Assembly (NCBI RefSeq): GCF_901933205.1
Contig: NC_044578.1
Span: 12,486,501 to 12,550,500, forward strand
Origin: Camarhynchus parvulus
Lineage: Eukaryota; Chordata; Aves; Passeriformes; Thraupidae
Length of the DNA: 64,000 nt
Direction of reading: 5' to 3'
In this document: piece by piece, positions 25,600 to 39,947 of the stretch
How the letters are laid out: each line of letters opens with the position of its first letter
How positions within the stretch are numbered: the stretch's first letter is position 1
Position numbers and translations under genes: made by a program
Notes under the pieces: model-generated
Told to the model about the DNA's origin: nothing
Database searches by the model: none
What the model saw: only the letters and a program-made list of their open reading frames with translations

Positions 25600-26320
25600 C
25601 TGAGGGGTGGCAGGGTGTCCAGGCAGGAGGAAGACTGCAAATATTTGACCAGCTGCCTCCCTGCATCCCACATCTGCAGGGTTTGACTGGGCCCAGCCAC
25701 TGCATGCACACCAGGAGATGTTTTCCCTTGATGCCCCTTAGGAGAAAGCTGGGGGCAGGGGTACTGTGGGTCTTGCCTCCTCAGGCCACCCCACTTCCTT
25801 TCATCCTTTCCCATCCCACAGGAGTGGGGAAAGCCATGGAAGGTCCCCTCCCAGTGGGGACCAGGAGGAAAAAGGTACTACCCCATCTATTTTCTTTCAT
25901 TCAATTGATTTAAAAATCTGATGTGTAAAAAGAGCTGAATACTTATCAGGCTGTTACTATAAAGCCAGCTCCTGAAGCCTGGAGCGAGTCCTTCCTCAGT
26001 CAGGGAGCTTTAACTCAGGAAATATGAGTAAAGACATTCAGTCTCTATATAAAAACCAGTAATGAGCAAAGGCTTCATTAGCAGGAGATGCACATTGATC
26101 TCCCTCTTGGCAGTGTCCTCTGCTGCTGCCCCAGCACACTCTGCCGTCCTGTGTATGGCCTCAGGAAGGTGCAGGCAGGGACCAGCCCGGGGCAGGCAGC
26201 ACGCAGAGCTCCTGGCTGGATCCCACCCTGTGCCCCTGCCATGTGTGCTGCTGCCCAGCAAATGGCCCCAAACACACAACAAGAGATGGCTGGGGGGCCA
26301 TGGGAAGTTGTGAGGACAAA
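25600..26320. other. GC-richer, CpG-poor stretch without a gene
   Basis: Two GC-rich patches (about 25600-25870 and 26100-26310) produce open frames of 65-147 codons in several overlapping phases on both strands. None has a consistent domain, signal peptide or biased composition, and the overlap of frames argues against coding. I note G-rich runs but no complete four-run G4 pattern. Confidence 0.5.
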
Positions 26321-29300
26321 GACAACTCCAGATTAAGAATGCCCTGAAACAGCTTTAGCTCATTAGCAGTCAGATTGCACTGTGCTAGGACTTGGTGCTG
26401 GTTCAGGAGGCACTTCAGAGAGCTGGAGGTGAAAGCAGATCTGCAGCTCACATTGCTATTTAGCACCAAAGCCCTCAACAGAGTAATGGGCCAGGAGGAA
26501 ATATTTTGTAACACTGTGATAGATATGTACCATAAAACAAAGCAAGGTACTAACCTACCTTTGCCCTCTGAAGTCCCTGTAATTAAAAAGAGTTACCCTG
26601 GAATGAAGTGATCATCACCAGGGGTAGAAGAGAGCTGCATTAAATTCCTTTATGTCACCGTCTGAATTCTGCATATGGGAGTTTCATTAAAGGCAGTGTT
26701 TTCAGTCATGATATTATTTTGTGTTTTGCCTACAAATGGTGATGAGTCAGTTCTATCAGGCTGTCAAGCGACTTCAGGAAGCTGGAGGAAAACAAAATGA
26801 AAAGAAAACCCAAGCAATCTCTCACTTTCCCCTGGTATGTACAGGAGGGGCTTTTCCTTCCAGCCAGTTATGTGTTTATATTTTCTTCATTCCCCCTCTT
26901 TGAAAAGAGACACTTCTTTGCTGAGATCCAAAAGTTCTGACTTCACTCAGTTTATGCCTCATTATATACTGGAGAAAGTCTAGTGTCTGTAGTGCCTTCT
27001 ATACCCTGTTTGCTGTTTGTCTCTGAGAATGAAAGATGAGGCAGGGAGACACAGATGAAATCCTGGACCCATTAAAGGCGAGAGAAGCTTTGCCATTGAC
27101 TTGTCTGGGGTCACAGTTTTGCCCTAAGTCTTTTATTTCTGTCTTGTACAATGCCAGGCAGCTGTCAAAGCTGATGCCTAGTCAGTTCATTAGACTGACA
27201 TGATCAGATTTCAATTCCACCAAACCTAAACTCTTGGCATCTGCACGGAGTTTAGACCAGAGAAAAAAGCCAATTTTAACACAAAACATTCACACTTTTA
27301 TGAAAGTATGCAAGTGGTTTCTAGTATGAATACACATCAAGAATGCACCTTACAGTTTTGAAACCAGTTCAGTTTTGCAAAGTGATATAAAGAAAGCTGA
27401 CAATGCAAATTGTGAGCCCTCAAACCCTACTGCTTCCACAACACTTCTTCACAATGCAACCACCATGATTTGGCTATCATTACCTTGAATTTATACCAAA
27501 GCAACATGGAGATCTTAATCTTTTCTGGGAGAAAATACTAAGCATGTACAAGTAATAAGAAGAGCAATATCTGCACAGGTTTGGAAACAATGAACATTAT
27601 GTCAGCACATCTGTGCATCTCGTTTGGACATAGAAATTAAATACCTGGAATTGACTGACAAAGTACAACTTTCAGATCCTTTCTTCAGTATAATATACTA
27701 TTGCAATAGCTGTTTAAGCTCAACATGTTTCAGGGTTTCCATATATTTTAAAACTTTTACTGCAATATCACAGAAAACACGAGTCTGAGTGAAAATTGTA
27801 CTGTATGTCTTCCAAACACAAAATAAAGCTTGAAGTAGGTATCTTTGTTTTAGAATTGTGCGCCTTCACCTACTCAATCTAGTGAGTATTGTCCTCTTCA
27901 GAGGATAACAGAGATTTGCTACTCTAAGTGATACCTTTGCAATAAAAACTCCAACACTGTAGGAATTATAAGAACACAAAAATCTCTACAACCTGAAGAT
28001 TTAAAGCAGCATTTTAGTTTATCTTTTTAATCTACCTCCTGCTTTTTCACTCTGAACCAATAAAATAAAACCAGATATTCCCCAGCATGGCTGCCAGAAC
28101 AGTTCCGAGGAAAGGCAGAATTTTGCAGGATGTATCACTACAGGAGTTTGTATTAAAGCTGCAAACTTCAGAAAAGGTGAGATGAAACTTTTCACAACAT
28201 TGTCAGCCTTGATACAGCCACAGCACATGATCCTGTGTTAGGCAGAGCTACTGACAGTGGTGGGTGGGGGCTTGGGCTGGAAAAGGTCTGCGGGGTTTGG
28301 GCATTCTGCCAATAAATCCACCTAATGCTGAGGCTAAAAGCCTGAATGTGTTCACATTTACCGTCATATTAAGCATGAGTAATTACCTTCCAATGAGTGG
28401 AGTTACATGCATGTAAAGCTAATGCAAGAGGGAAGACTCTGTCCGTATGATGGGAAAGGCTGCTCGTATAGAATAATAAAGCCCCACTGATCATTCCTGT
28501 ATTTTTAGAACTGAACTTGGGCTGAACCTCTCTCAAGGTTACAACACTTTCTGGTAACTTATGTCCAGGCCTTCTGCATTTTTGGCTCCTGGCCTAGATA
28601 AGGACTTAAAGCACAAATAATCAGCTTAAGGGCTGCTTCCCACTTGAATTAGAGAGGAAGTAGGGGAATCTCACCAAGCTGCCTTTTTTCAGATGACTTC
28701 CAGCCCTATTTCCAGACCTGTGGGGTCTGTCAGAAAACCCTGCAGTGGAGTCCAGCCTATTTTGGACTTTTTCCCACCTGCTGACATATTTGCTGTGTCT
28801 CTACAGTGCCCTATGGGGCAGAGATCTGCCTGGTGGCTCTGTTGCTGTACAGACCATGGGTCTGGTCTCGAGGAATGCCCTGCAGACATCCTACACATCT
28901 GACATGGCTTCAGTGAAATTCTCTGCTTGGCGTGCATCCTGTCACACATCACTGAGATCTCAATCTCAGTTTCTTTAGAGGAAACAAAAACATATACTTG
29001 TGTGCTGTTCTCAGCCAAATCCCGGCTACAAGGGCTTTAAATAATTGTCCCCAGACTTCTGTACTGTCTTCCTTCTCTGTGCCAAGAATTTTTAATTCTT
29101 TCCCCTCTCTGCCTTCCCAGTTTGAAAATTGTGCCTTATTTGTTTCAATTTTTTCTTTTTTTTGACTATCATTTTTGTTGGTGGAAGCAGAGTGTCAGAG
29201 AACATGAATGAGATGCTTGTTGAAGCCAGCCTAGGTAGCACAGAAAGTCAAAACAACCAAGGTCACTTGGAAGTTGTGAATGTGTCTCCCTGACCGTGGC

Positions 29301-32300
29301 CGCAAAATCCCAAATTCTGGTCTGGCTCACCTCTTTTGCTCTGCCAACCTGTACATGTGTGAAGAGCTATTCAAGACTTTGGCCCTGCAGTTTGTGTTGG
29401 ATAAGACCCATTGGTTTCTTGATTAATGTTTACTCCATAATTCCATTTGTCTGCTGCCTGGCCCGCCTGCATTTCCCTTCCAAGGCTGTTTTCTGACCGC
29501 TCAGCTGCCCCCGTGTCTAGAGCCCTGCCATGAGCTCAGGCCAGTGCAATTATCCCTGCAGGCATTTCCAGCGTATGTTCATTATCACTGCTTTGCACGG
29601 ATCACACTTCATGAGAACCAGCTGATTTCAGAGCACTAACTAAGGCCTGATACAAGTGTCTCTCAATGGGGACAACTGCTGGGGGAATTCTTTTGCTGAT
29701 TAACAAATTGACTTTCAGGAGGGGCATTGTTTTTCATTCTACTAGTACTTTTTACCCCCTCCTGAAACATAAAGTTCAAATAGATCTTTTAAAAAAGACC
29801 TAAAACCTCACTGGTTTTCATTAAAATCAAAACCTTTGTTATTAACTAGACCAAATTTTAAAAGAAATAAAATAAAAGGCATTAAAACTAAAGCTCATAT
29901 ATTCAGAAAAAAGTAAATTTAATTTAAAATGAAAAATTACTTTTCCCTCCTTCCCTCCGCTTCACTGCATCCTCCAAATTTATTTTTAAGATTTAGTCCA
30001 GAAATTTTTTTTTTCTTCAGCACTTGGGTTTAAAGTGTTGATCCATCAGAGGATCTTTTTTTTGTTTGTTTGTTTGAAATTGTTCTAAAATTGCCTCCTT
30101 TTTCTTGAATTTGTCCACCAAAATAAAAGTAATTGTTATAAATTGCTAGGATATGTTCAGTGATATAACACATTTCCTTAAACATGCAAAATGATAGGTT
30201 AAATTCACAGAAAATATGGGTTTTTTTCTTTATGTAGCTCTTTTTTTTTATATAGCTTCTCTAGGTAGCATAAGTGTCAGGAGCAGCATAAGTTCCAGGA
30301 ATAATATGTTCTTAGATGCCTGTCTCTAACTTCCTTTAAAAGCAGCACTTCACAAAATTATGTTGACTGGTACTTTTTAGAATAATTGCAATACCTGGGT
30401 GTAGCAATGTTGTCCACAGTAGAAATTCTGTAGCTGGCACTCCATTATTAGCATTTTGATTGCACCAAATGTATCTTGAGATGAAAAGTAAACATCATTA
30501 TCCTCACTGGAATGCAGTTCGTTTTTTTTCTCCATAATTACAGGTCTGATCATTACCATTGCCTTTCTTCAATGACCCAGGAGTAGTAGAATATGGAGGC
30601 AGGATTAGAGTAATGTGTGATTGATGATGGCTGCTTTCATTACTTTATGTGGCATAAGTGAGCAACTAACAGATGGATTTCATCACTATGCAACATATAA
30701 ATTCCAATATATGATAAATTTCTGTACCTCCAGTGTACTGCAATATTCTTTGCAGAAATAATGCATTACTTTAGTGAGAACTTTCATTAAATTACAGTTT
30801 ATGCATTTCATTATACAGAAGGTTTTTTCATCTTACATTAATTATTTTTTATTCTTATTATTATTATGCAGTATTTTTTAATGTCAAAAGATAACCTAGC
30901 AAGTAATACTCAGTTAAAAATGCAAGGAGAGAAGATGTTATTAGGCTTTTCATGTCTGTGGCTCAGAAATGGCTGTTTGGCCTGAGAGTTTTTCAAGAAG
31001 CTTTACAATTAATTGTTACACACAAGTAGACCTTTCTCTTTTGCCTAACGAAGAAGGACAGATCTTGACCTCTGCTCTGGGAAGACCAAATTAAGTAGAC
31101 AGCTGAGGATTCTCCCAATGAAGCAGCTTTTGTAACCCAAGGTTGCTCCTAAGAGCTGTTCTGGCATAAATATCTGCAGTCAACTCTGTTAAGATGGATC
31201 AAAGTTCTTTAGTAGAAGCAAAGCAGACTCTGTGTTCTGCAATGTTTCCAGACTGTGAGTGCAGATTAAAAAATGCATTAAGTACATAGTAAAAATTGTT
31301 AAAACAGCCTATTTACAGATTTGCCAAGGTCTGGTCCTTAGCAGTGTCATTTAGTACTGTCCTAGTTTGTTCCTTTCAAAAGCTTTCAATGCATATAAAG
31401 AGGATCATTTCATAAACTGTCTTCTGAGATATAACTAAAAAAAAAAGTAGTCAGTGTATTTTTTAAATTTACTGTATTAATGGCTCTGTAAAACATGAAG
31501 TTTTTACACAAGTGAATCCTTTCCCTTTTAAAAGACATGAGATTGGTTTTCCTTGCTCCTCTCATACAAGCCCAAAGTCCTACAAACTCTGTTCATGGTA
31601 TAATCTGCAGACTGAAATGACAGGATCAATATATTCACTCCCCATAAGAGTAGGTCTTTAAGTTCAAGCCATAGAAATATGCACACTTACTACTCTAGGA
31701 TGTCCTTAGGTGCATCTGAAGATATTAAAAAGGATTTTTAATCCTAAACATAAAAACATAAAACCACTTCTATTTTTGTCAGGCAAATTTCTACATTAGG
31801 CACGCAGAGCAAAAGCTCCAATCCTTTACTAACAGGTAGCATGCCACATATCTAAGGTAACTGGATTTTAATCAGGTCTCTAAGCAAAACATTTTATAAG
31901 TTTTTAAAATGAACCAAAGTTTACAGTGAAGTAAATTTTACTGCTATATCTATGTGCTTTTCTAAGCAGTGATGTAATCCTGCATAGTGACTGAGACTCC
32001 TCTGAGCTTCATCAGAAGAGATAACCTGAAGTGCTTACACTTTTCCTTAATACTCTTTTACAGGTCTTCTCTTATGAGCAATTCTACACAGAAACTTTCC
32101 ATAGATCTAAGTTTCTTTTAATGCACTAAAAGAATACATGAGCACATTTTATTCCTCCAGAAAATGAATCCATAAGTTGTTGCTGACTTTAGCTGACCTT
32201 CATGCAAGTGTTTCATGATCAGTATGGAATGTGGGATGTCTATGTCTGTAAAATGTTTTGTTTGAAAATATAGTCCAATAACATTGATTTATGGTGATGT

Positions 32301-34834
32301 CTACTCTCTAAACCCTTATGGATACTGCATTTAGAATGAATGAAATAGTGACAGTTCATCACTCTGTGTGAGGTGAGCAGTCTTGAAGCGTGAATCACAC
32401 TTATACATGTCTAAGTTATCTAAGTTATTATTAAAGTTCAAAAATAGTTTATATTTCAGAATTTTGCTGTAAATAAATGGTTTATTACTGGCTTCAACAT
32501 TTGTGTCTTCTGCATGTGTATCCAATATTGTAAAAAAGTACAGAATAGTTTAAGAGAAGTTAAAATAGACAAACAGATTTTTAAAAGAGGAAAAAATTAG
32601 TAATTTTATAACTTGTAATTACATGTGTTTTAAATAACATTGGTTAACTGCAATATCCTGATGTGCACTATAAACAAACCCCAAGATATTAACATTGAAA
32701 ACTGACAAATCTGGGAGCTGAGATTGAGATTTATGTCACGGCAGGTTCATTATTTACTTCTCTGCAGATGCATGTCTCTGGTAATTGCATTGAATTTTCT
32801 TTTTTTTCAAAAGGGAAGCCATAAGATGCATTGCTCTCAGTTCCCCTGGCTTTCACAGCAGGAAGAAACAGGGTGAAATCCTAATAACTGATGAATAGCT
32901 CTCCACTATATGTCCCAAGAGAACAAACTGAAAAAACCCACCACTGTTACAGTGCTGTCTGAAGGCCATTTAAAAGCAGCTTGTTAGTTGAACTGAGCAG
33001 TAGAAAAGCTTGCAGTTAAACTGTTTTGCTAGCAGGTGTTCCCACTGCACCAGTAAACTCCTGAGTGGTTTAACCCATAACAGAGACAGAGCAAAATGAG
33101 GGGACACAAAAGGACCATCTTTTTGGGAATTATCCATTAGATAGGAATTTTAAAAATACATCAATATAAGAATAGTAAAAGTGTTTTATTTGTGGAAGAT
33201 ATATGAGGATGAGATTCAAAATATGTTTTCAAACACACTGTAAGCAAATACAATCCCACAAAGCCTTCCACACATGGTTAATCTTGCTGAGTCCACATAA
33301 TGAAGTCAATCAAAAAATGTAAAGTTAAAACATTTCTGTTCAGTCTTCCAGTCCAAATTTAAAAGAATGACATTCATATTTGATTCCACCTAGATATACA
33401 CAACCTCTCTAATTTGCAAGAATCCATCAATGTCTGGTTTGTAAATTTTAATTCCAGATGAGTGAATTAAAGAACTAGAAATGGGTAGAATCAACACAGG
33501 CTACCCAAGGTCATGTTGTGTTCTGCCCTGTCTGAGAAGACAAATACATGCTATGAATAATCACTTGTTAGACTTTAAATCAAATCTTTCTGTTTTTTCC
33601 ATGTAGCCCATACCCTATTTTGAATCCTGTCTATAAAGCATACCAGGAGGCAGCTACTACAGACCAGACATGAGATCCCTGCCTGTGAGAGGGAATTATA
33701 GTTCCCCTCTGCAATGTCATTTCAGTTTCATTCTTTGAAATGCATTATAGGTGACTCTGGATTGATGTTGGATGGAATATCATTATATGATAAAATAAGG
33801 CCTCTAAAGATATTATATGTCATTTAGTATGAAATTCTTACTCAATCTTCAAAAGAGCTCCTTTTTTTCCGACTCCAGGCTACAGCGCCAATAGAATTTT
33901 TAATGGGCAACTCAATGAAAATCCCAGTCATCTGGTATAACATGAGAACAGCACAGAGTGAGAAGTGCACCATTAGAAACCAATACAAGAAACTTAGCTT
34001 CTTCCCTTACTAATAGTGGAATATAAAGCCCTAATAAACTCTATCTTTGCAAGCAATTTTTATTGTGTTTTGGATCTTTGGACTGGGGCTGTTTTGACAT
34101 TGCTCTCTTGGGAATGACCTTCCTGGCTTAGAAGACATAGAATGCCATGCAGAAAGTAGGCATAATTTATCACAGAGGACATTCTTTTCTTCCAAATTTC
34201 CTCTTCCTCACATGGAATCTATTAATGCTGCCTTTTAGATTCTTGGGTGCATAGGACATACTCTCCTGTTTTCTTTATATTTATCTTTGACCCTATCACA
34301 GGTGATATACTTAATGCCAAAGTTGATATTCCTTGTAAAATGTGTCAAGAGGTTCAGTACATCCAGCCTGAAGGAAATAAATTTTAGATATAAATGGGAA
34401 TGTGTAAGTTGTAAAATTTTATGCAGTAATTGAGTATGCTCTGTTTAAAGTCACTTTAAATGTACAACAGCAAGACTTACTACAAGGGGAAATAGAAAGT
34501 CATATAATAAAAAGAGGGAAGACAAAAGGAGGGAATACAAATCTGGAACATAAATGTCCTTATCTAAATTTATGTTTCAGATCCCAGTTATTTAAAAGGT
34601 TTTGGACTTAACATGAAAGAAGAAGACAATGAATGGGGTTAGTTTTCAGTTTTGATCTAAAGGAACTGAAGGAACAGCACACACACACATATACACAAGG
34701 CAGTATTCTTTGAATCTGTATTAAACCTAGAATATGGTGTAAGGATCTCATTCACCCACAGATCAGGTTTGCATGGTATGATGTTGCAATCTGTTAAGAG
34801 GCAAAGAATGTTTTTTACAACCTCCAGCTTCAGG
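26321..34834. other. unannotated AT-rich non-coding stretch
   Basis: No gene is recognised. Minor items are a G-rich run at 28261-28276 (three GGG runs close together), a short (GTTT)n after T9 at about 30055-30075, and a 19-base CA/TA run at 34679-34697. A TC-rich tract lies at 29940-29960. Confidence 0.5.
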
Positions 34835-34985
34835 GCTGAGTCACTGCACCCCTGTCTGGGTAAGTCTGAGCAGCAGCTGCTTCTCTGAGCTGTGTCAGGG
34901 CCACCTGCTCCGCCTGCAAAGCCAGGCTGGCACCCTCCTCCCCAGGATGCAGCTGTAGGATCAGAGTGCTGGGAATCCCTAAAAA
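34835..34985. other. small GC-rich patch
   Basis: About 150 bp of sequence rich in CTG and CAG trinucleotides with almost no CpG stands out from AT-rich flanks. There is no open frame of note and no recognised repeat family. Confidence 0.45.
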
Positions 34986-37320
34986 TACCACCTCCTGATC
35001 GAGGGAATGTTCAATCTGCTGGGAAAAAAAACTACATAGAGCTATAATAGATCTTCATTTTCTCAACATTTGTGTAACATTTGTAACGTCAACAAAATAC
35101 TTTATATTTCAGTACTAAAAATGCCTCCAGGTCTTTTTCCAAAGAATAACATAATTATATTGCACTAAAAGAAGTTAGAAGCAGCCAAACTGATGGCAAG
35201 TAAACCTACCCAATTACAGACAAAGCTGTATGGTAGTTTCAGAACGTTGAACCACTCTGCAGAGCCATGCACTGTGATTCAATAATCACTCTCCTTTACA
35301 CTTTAAACAAAGAAAATATAGCCATCTCAGCTTGTTTTATTCTAATATTTAAAGATTTGTCTTCCAGTTATAATCTCCTTATGCAATAATTTAGCACAAT
35401 TATTTCTTACTTGTGTCCCATCATCAGTTATTTCAGTGCAAAAAATAACCTGAATAGAGTTCTTTGTCAACATAACATGAACCATAACCCAGCTTATTAA
35501 ACTCTTTTGGGGGACTTATCTGGCTCAGAACACAATTATTATGTCATCTTATTTTTTTTCTCTGAGTAAGTCTCTATATCTATCTCATTAACAGCACCAT
35601 TTAGAGTTCCTTTACGTGAAAACAATCAGTTTCATTAATATCAGAAGGATTAACAAGCAAGAATTGGCATTATCATTATATAATAAACAAAATATTTTCC
35701 TCTATAGAGTTTTATAACAGAATATTCACTTTACAAAGTCTGAGGGATACCATAAACTCTGTCATGTAACACAAACTGAACAATTCTCTGAAGGTTATTT
35801 AGTAAGGGATGGCAGGACAAAGCAGAGTTCTGAGGTATTGTAACTCACATTCCTTCACTCATTAGGCACCATTTCTTCATTTAATTTGTTATTCTCTCTA
35901 ATACAGGCTGAAGTAATCATAAATTAGTGGATAAAACAGAACAATGAAAACCTGGTTATTTCTTATCTAGCAATTATGATTTTACTCCATGAACTAGTGT
36001 ATTAATCAGTTTCCTTTCCCCAAGCTACTTTTCCTTTCATAATTGTGCTTGTGCTGGAAAGTGGTTGGGTTCTTAAATTACTTCAGGGTTTTCCTCCCTT
36101 TGGAAGACAGAGTTAGCTATTTATAGAGACTGAGTCTAGGACAGGTTTGAGCATCTACCTCCAGGAGGAGGCTGAAGTCATCACAAGATTCAAGTGTAGG
36201 GAAGGAGAAAAGGTAAAATTCTGTCTCAAATGTAGGTCCACTTTAACTGTGACAATGACTCTTAACTTCTGATATTACAACAGGATCACAGCATGAAACC
36301 CTGTAGCTGTAAGACATTATTTGAATAGACATTTATGCTATATTTACAACATGGGTTAAAAACCAGCACTATCTTTCTTTAACTGTCCTTATTGGAGAAC
36401 AGTAGTTAGAAAAACACTTTACAGAGCATCAGAAAGTCATAACTGATATTCCAACTTTCAATGGATTTTAAGAACACTGTCTAGAACTCCTCTGGCTATC
36501 TCAATAAAAAAAATCTAAATTAATGAAATTAGGTACATCACTGAAAAAAATTCATTGGAGAAAGTGTGTTAGAATTATTTATTTCTATAACTATTTTATT
36601 TACTACTGAAATATATGTCAATTTCTGGTTACAAATATCTACTGATGGAAGACATGACATTTGACTCAACATATTACAGAGTGGAAACTTTTGGGGACTT
36701 CCTGCAGTGCACTTCAAATTAAATAATCTGATTTTTAATCTCAACTGAGTATCAGTTATCATAAATTCACAGAAGAAAGCTGCTAAAAAAATAGTTCATA
36801 GTTATGAACGATGTTAAAGTGGACCTACTTTAATTGCAATGCAGACTTCCTAAATACTTCCTAAATGGATGATACAGCCCTTTCAGAGTGGGAAAGGGGA
36901 AAAGAGTAATTTACAGTAGAAGTCTGAGCCAGATTGTGGATCTCTTCTCTTTTCAGATTTGGAGATTCCTGTAAGGAGAATTAAATTTGCTGAAGAACTT
37001 AGTTGCCAGACTCTATGACACTTAGGATGTTTCCCTGTGATAAACCTGTCTTCCCAACAAAGCAGAGCTTTTTCTATTTTTAATGCCAGCTGTGAAAAGA
37101 ATAGGGTAACTCCTGCTGCATTTACTCAGGAACATATTTTCCATTGTTTTGCCTGAAAATTGGTTTCAGATAAGTTATAAATGGTCTTTTATTATAGATG
37201 ATGCTGATTAAGAACAGTCTTTTACGTGTACATCACCAATGCGAAGGATAGGAGCAAGTGTGTCAAAACAAGGCATGTTTGCATTAAAGGAGGTAGGAAA
37301 ACATTATCAGACAGAGGACT
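34986..37320. other. unannotated AT-rich non-coding stretch
   Basis: No gene, RNA or repeat is recognised. Confidence 0.55.
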
Positions 37321-37520
37321 GGTATGAGGAAAAAAGAAGGAAGATCTGTGAGGAGTGAAGAAGGAAGATCTGTGAGGAGTGAAAGAAAAGACACAGGCCT
37401 AAACCACAAAGCAAAGAAGCAGGCTGAGGTAAAAAGGGAAAGAGAGGCTTGAGGTAAAAGGATCAGGACATGGAGTCTGGAAATGTATATAAAGGAAGCA
37501 CAAAACTACTCATTCTGAAA
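37321..37520. repeat. purine-rich (GA-rich) tract with a 24-bp tandem duplication
   Basis: The plus strand is dominated by G and A over about 200 bp. Within it, a 24-bp unit starting AAGAAGGAAGATCTG occurs twice without mismatch, at 37334-37357 and 37358-37381. The identity of the copies suggests recent replication slippage. Confidence 0.85.
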
Positions 37521-39918
37521 CAAACAATAAAGTGATCCTTGTCCTCTCAATAGCTCCAAAAGAAAGGGCAGACTGCAGAAAGGATGGAAGGATCAGCAGA
37601 CTCATCTAGGGAAAGGGAGAATCATATAGCAGAGACATATTTTAATGCATGGTGCTGGATTTTTACTGCTTGCAAAATTGTCTTTTCAGATAACACACAT
37701 GAATGGAATTTATAGTGTTTCATTCTTTAATACAAACCATGCTTTCTGCTTTTATCAGCTCCATCCTGCATTTGTTGCGATATTCAGCTCATTTCCCTCT
37801 CAACACATTCATTGCAAAGGCTTTTTTGGACAGGAAGAGCAGAGAGGAAAATATTTTAAATGCATGCAACATTAGAGTCTAGTACAGCTCTGAAAATTGC
37901 AGACCACCTTTACAAATAACTTCTCCTTTTGCTGTAGCTTTCTGGAACAGAGCTCACTGCAGTGCACTGATGGGATGGAGCCTTCCTGTCGTTTGCTGTC
38001 TGAGCGAGACAGCGCTGGCAATACTCACCACCCATCACAATGAGACACGGGCATAACCTTCCAGCCTCATATAAAACAGCATTTAACAAAATACTGAAAT
38101 CAAATCTTTCTTTCAACAGGGGAAGAAGGTCTAAATTGTAGCCAAAACAGGCTCAATACTACCCAACCTTTCAAATCTTCCTTACAGTAAGAGGCACAAA
38201 GGCAATTTCCTACACTTAAAGCTCAACTGAAAATATTGATCTGCTCTAGATTTACCTTTACACACATGGGTTCAAGACTGCTCTTCTTGTAGCATTCTTA
38301 ATTAGCATCTTTTTTTGGCTGTTACCTATTTACTGCTCCCTACTGACGCAGGAATTCCTCTTTCTTTGGTATAAAGGAAGCCCTAGGAGAATTAAACCTG
38401 TAGCTACAATAATCCAGGTACTTTGAAGATGATATGGAATTCCCAAGAAGCAATGTCTATCTAAAAGTTCAGTGTTTTTCATCATGTACCGTACTGAGCA
38501 TAATGATGATTCCTTCAAAACTTTTCACGCAATCATTTTTTGTTCTCTTTTTCCTCTGATTTGAAGGCTGAGTTCCGATACAAAACAAATTTTCAAATGA
38601 AAACCATTAAAAAAGCTTGCCAAATATTTCAGTTTGAAAGTGTCAAAACAAAATTTTCTGACCTTAACAGAACGTCTTTTCTTCCTGAAATAAAATTGTC
38701 GAATTTGTCAGGTTTCTGTAAAACATTTTACTTGGATACATTGGCATTTATAATCTCTGATAAAATGTTCTGTCAAAATATTCCCAGCTGGCCCTATAAT
38801 AAGGCAGTAGAGATTTCCACCAATTGAAGACAGGTCTTTTTTGTTCAGATACTGCCATTATAAGAAGAAATATGTACATTCATAATGAAAATGTTCTATG
38901 TAGACCCTTGTTTTTATGACTCTTTGCTATAGTTTTCTCCAGTGTTAAAAATGAAAGATCAGGATGGGAATGTTCTTATATTTGCAAGTAATCAATTTAT
39001 GTTACTTTATAGAAACAATAGGGCGAAAAATCATACCACTCTATTAGCTGAAAAATATTCAGCAGTTCAGGGAGAGCCTTCTGGAGAAATTCTTAGTTTT
39101 TTTCACTCTTCACAAAAAAATGCACATTATTAAACCATGTGCCAGGCTGCAAAATAAAAGCATATAGATATTACTTTTATGACCACAGCAATCTACAAAT
39201 TCAGCCATGTGGGTGTGAAAATCCTATGAAAACATATTGTTAAAATGAGCAATTTTTTTTCCTAAATAAAAACTTATTTTGGTATATTAAAATCCCACAT
39301 TTTGGCAGTATTCAAAAGTTATGACATTTTACTTACATGTTAATAAATCCTATAATGACTGTTCCACAAATGCTACCCGTGTCATATATTCCCAGGCCCT
39401 CTGCTGAAGCCATTACACAGAAGTCCCATCTGGTTCTTATGTCAGAGGACTCCAGCAGACACTGGCATCACTACTGAGTAATCTGTAAAGATTTTATTTT
39501 TGCTGCATGGGTTTTTCAGCTGTGTAGTGAAATTGATGAACAGACCACAAAGTCATGCTACTGTAAGAGAGAAAATCGCCAAAAGATGGCAGGAGGCAGT
39601 AGAGAATTAACAAAACCAGAACTCGCCTAAGGAATTAAAACCTCTCTCAATAAAACTTTTTTTTTTTCTAGAAGTCTCGGTGTAATACTAAGTTTAGTGT
39701 CCAATTCAGGCTTCAGCTTGGATTTGGGTTTACTGGGAGAGAGAAGGGTAGAAAGTCTGGCATTTCTGGGGTGGTGCAGCATGACAAGGAGCAGCTGCAC
39801 AGCCCCTCATCCTGAGCTCTGCAGCCTCTTGCCCTGGCCAAACCATGGAAGGGCAAAGACATTTCTGCTGTCCATCCTCATCCTCAGTACGTCATGAGAC
39901 ATTAATGCAAGCCAACCA
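37521..39918. other. unannotated non-coding stretch
   Basis: I see no gene. Open frames of 60-95 codons have no recognisable protein features. A T12-13 run lies at about 39657-39668. Confidence 0.5.
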
Positions 39919-39947
39919 GCGCTGATTTTATAGCACTGATTTTATAG
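39919..39947. repeat. 14-15 bp direct tandem repeat
   Basis: GC(G/A)CTGATTTTATA occurs twice in a row. It is a small local duplication of no evident function. Confidence 0.8.

Noticed and set aside
25371..25913. Protein-coding gene from long overlapping frames on both strands (up to 147 codons)
   Set aside because: The frames overlap in several phases in a GC-richer patch where stop codons are rarer. None shows a domain, and composition explains the length.
36794..36809. Inverted repeat GTTCATA/TATGAAC as a nuclear-receptor site
   Set aside because: Seven-base arms with a 2-base spacer are expected by chance in a window of this size, and the half-sites deviate from AGGTCA.
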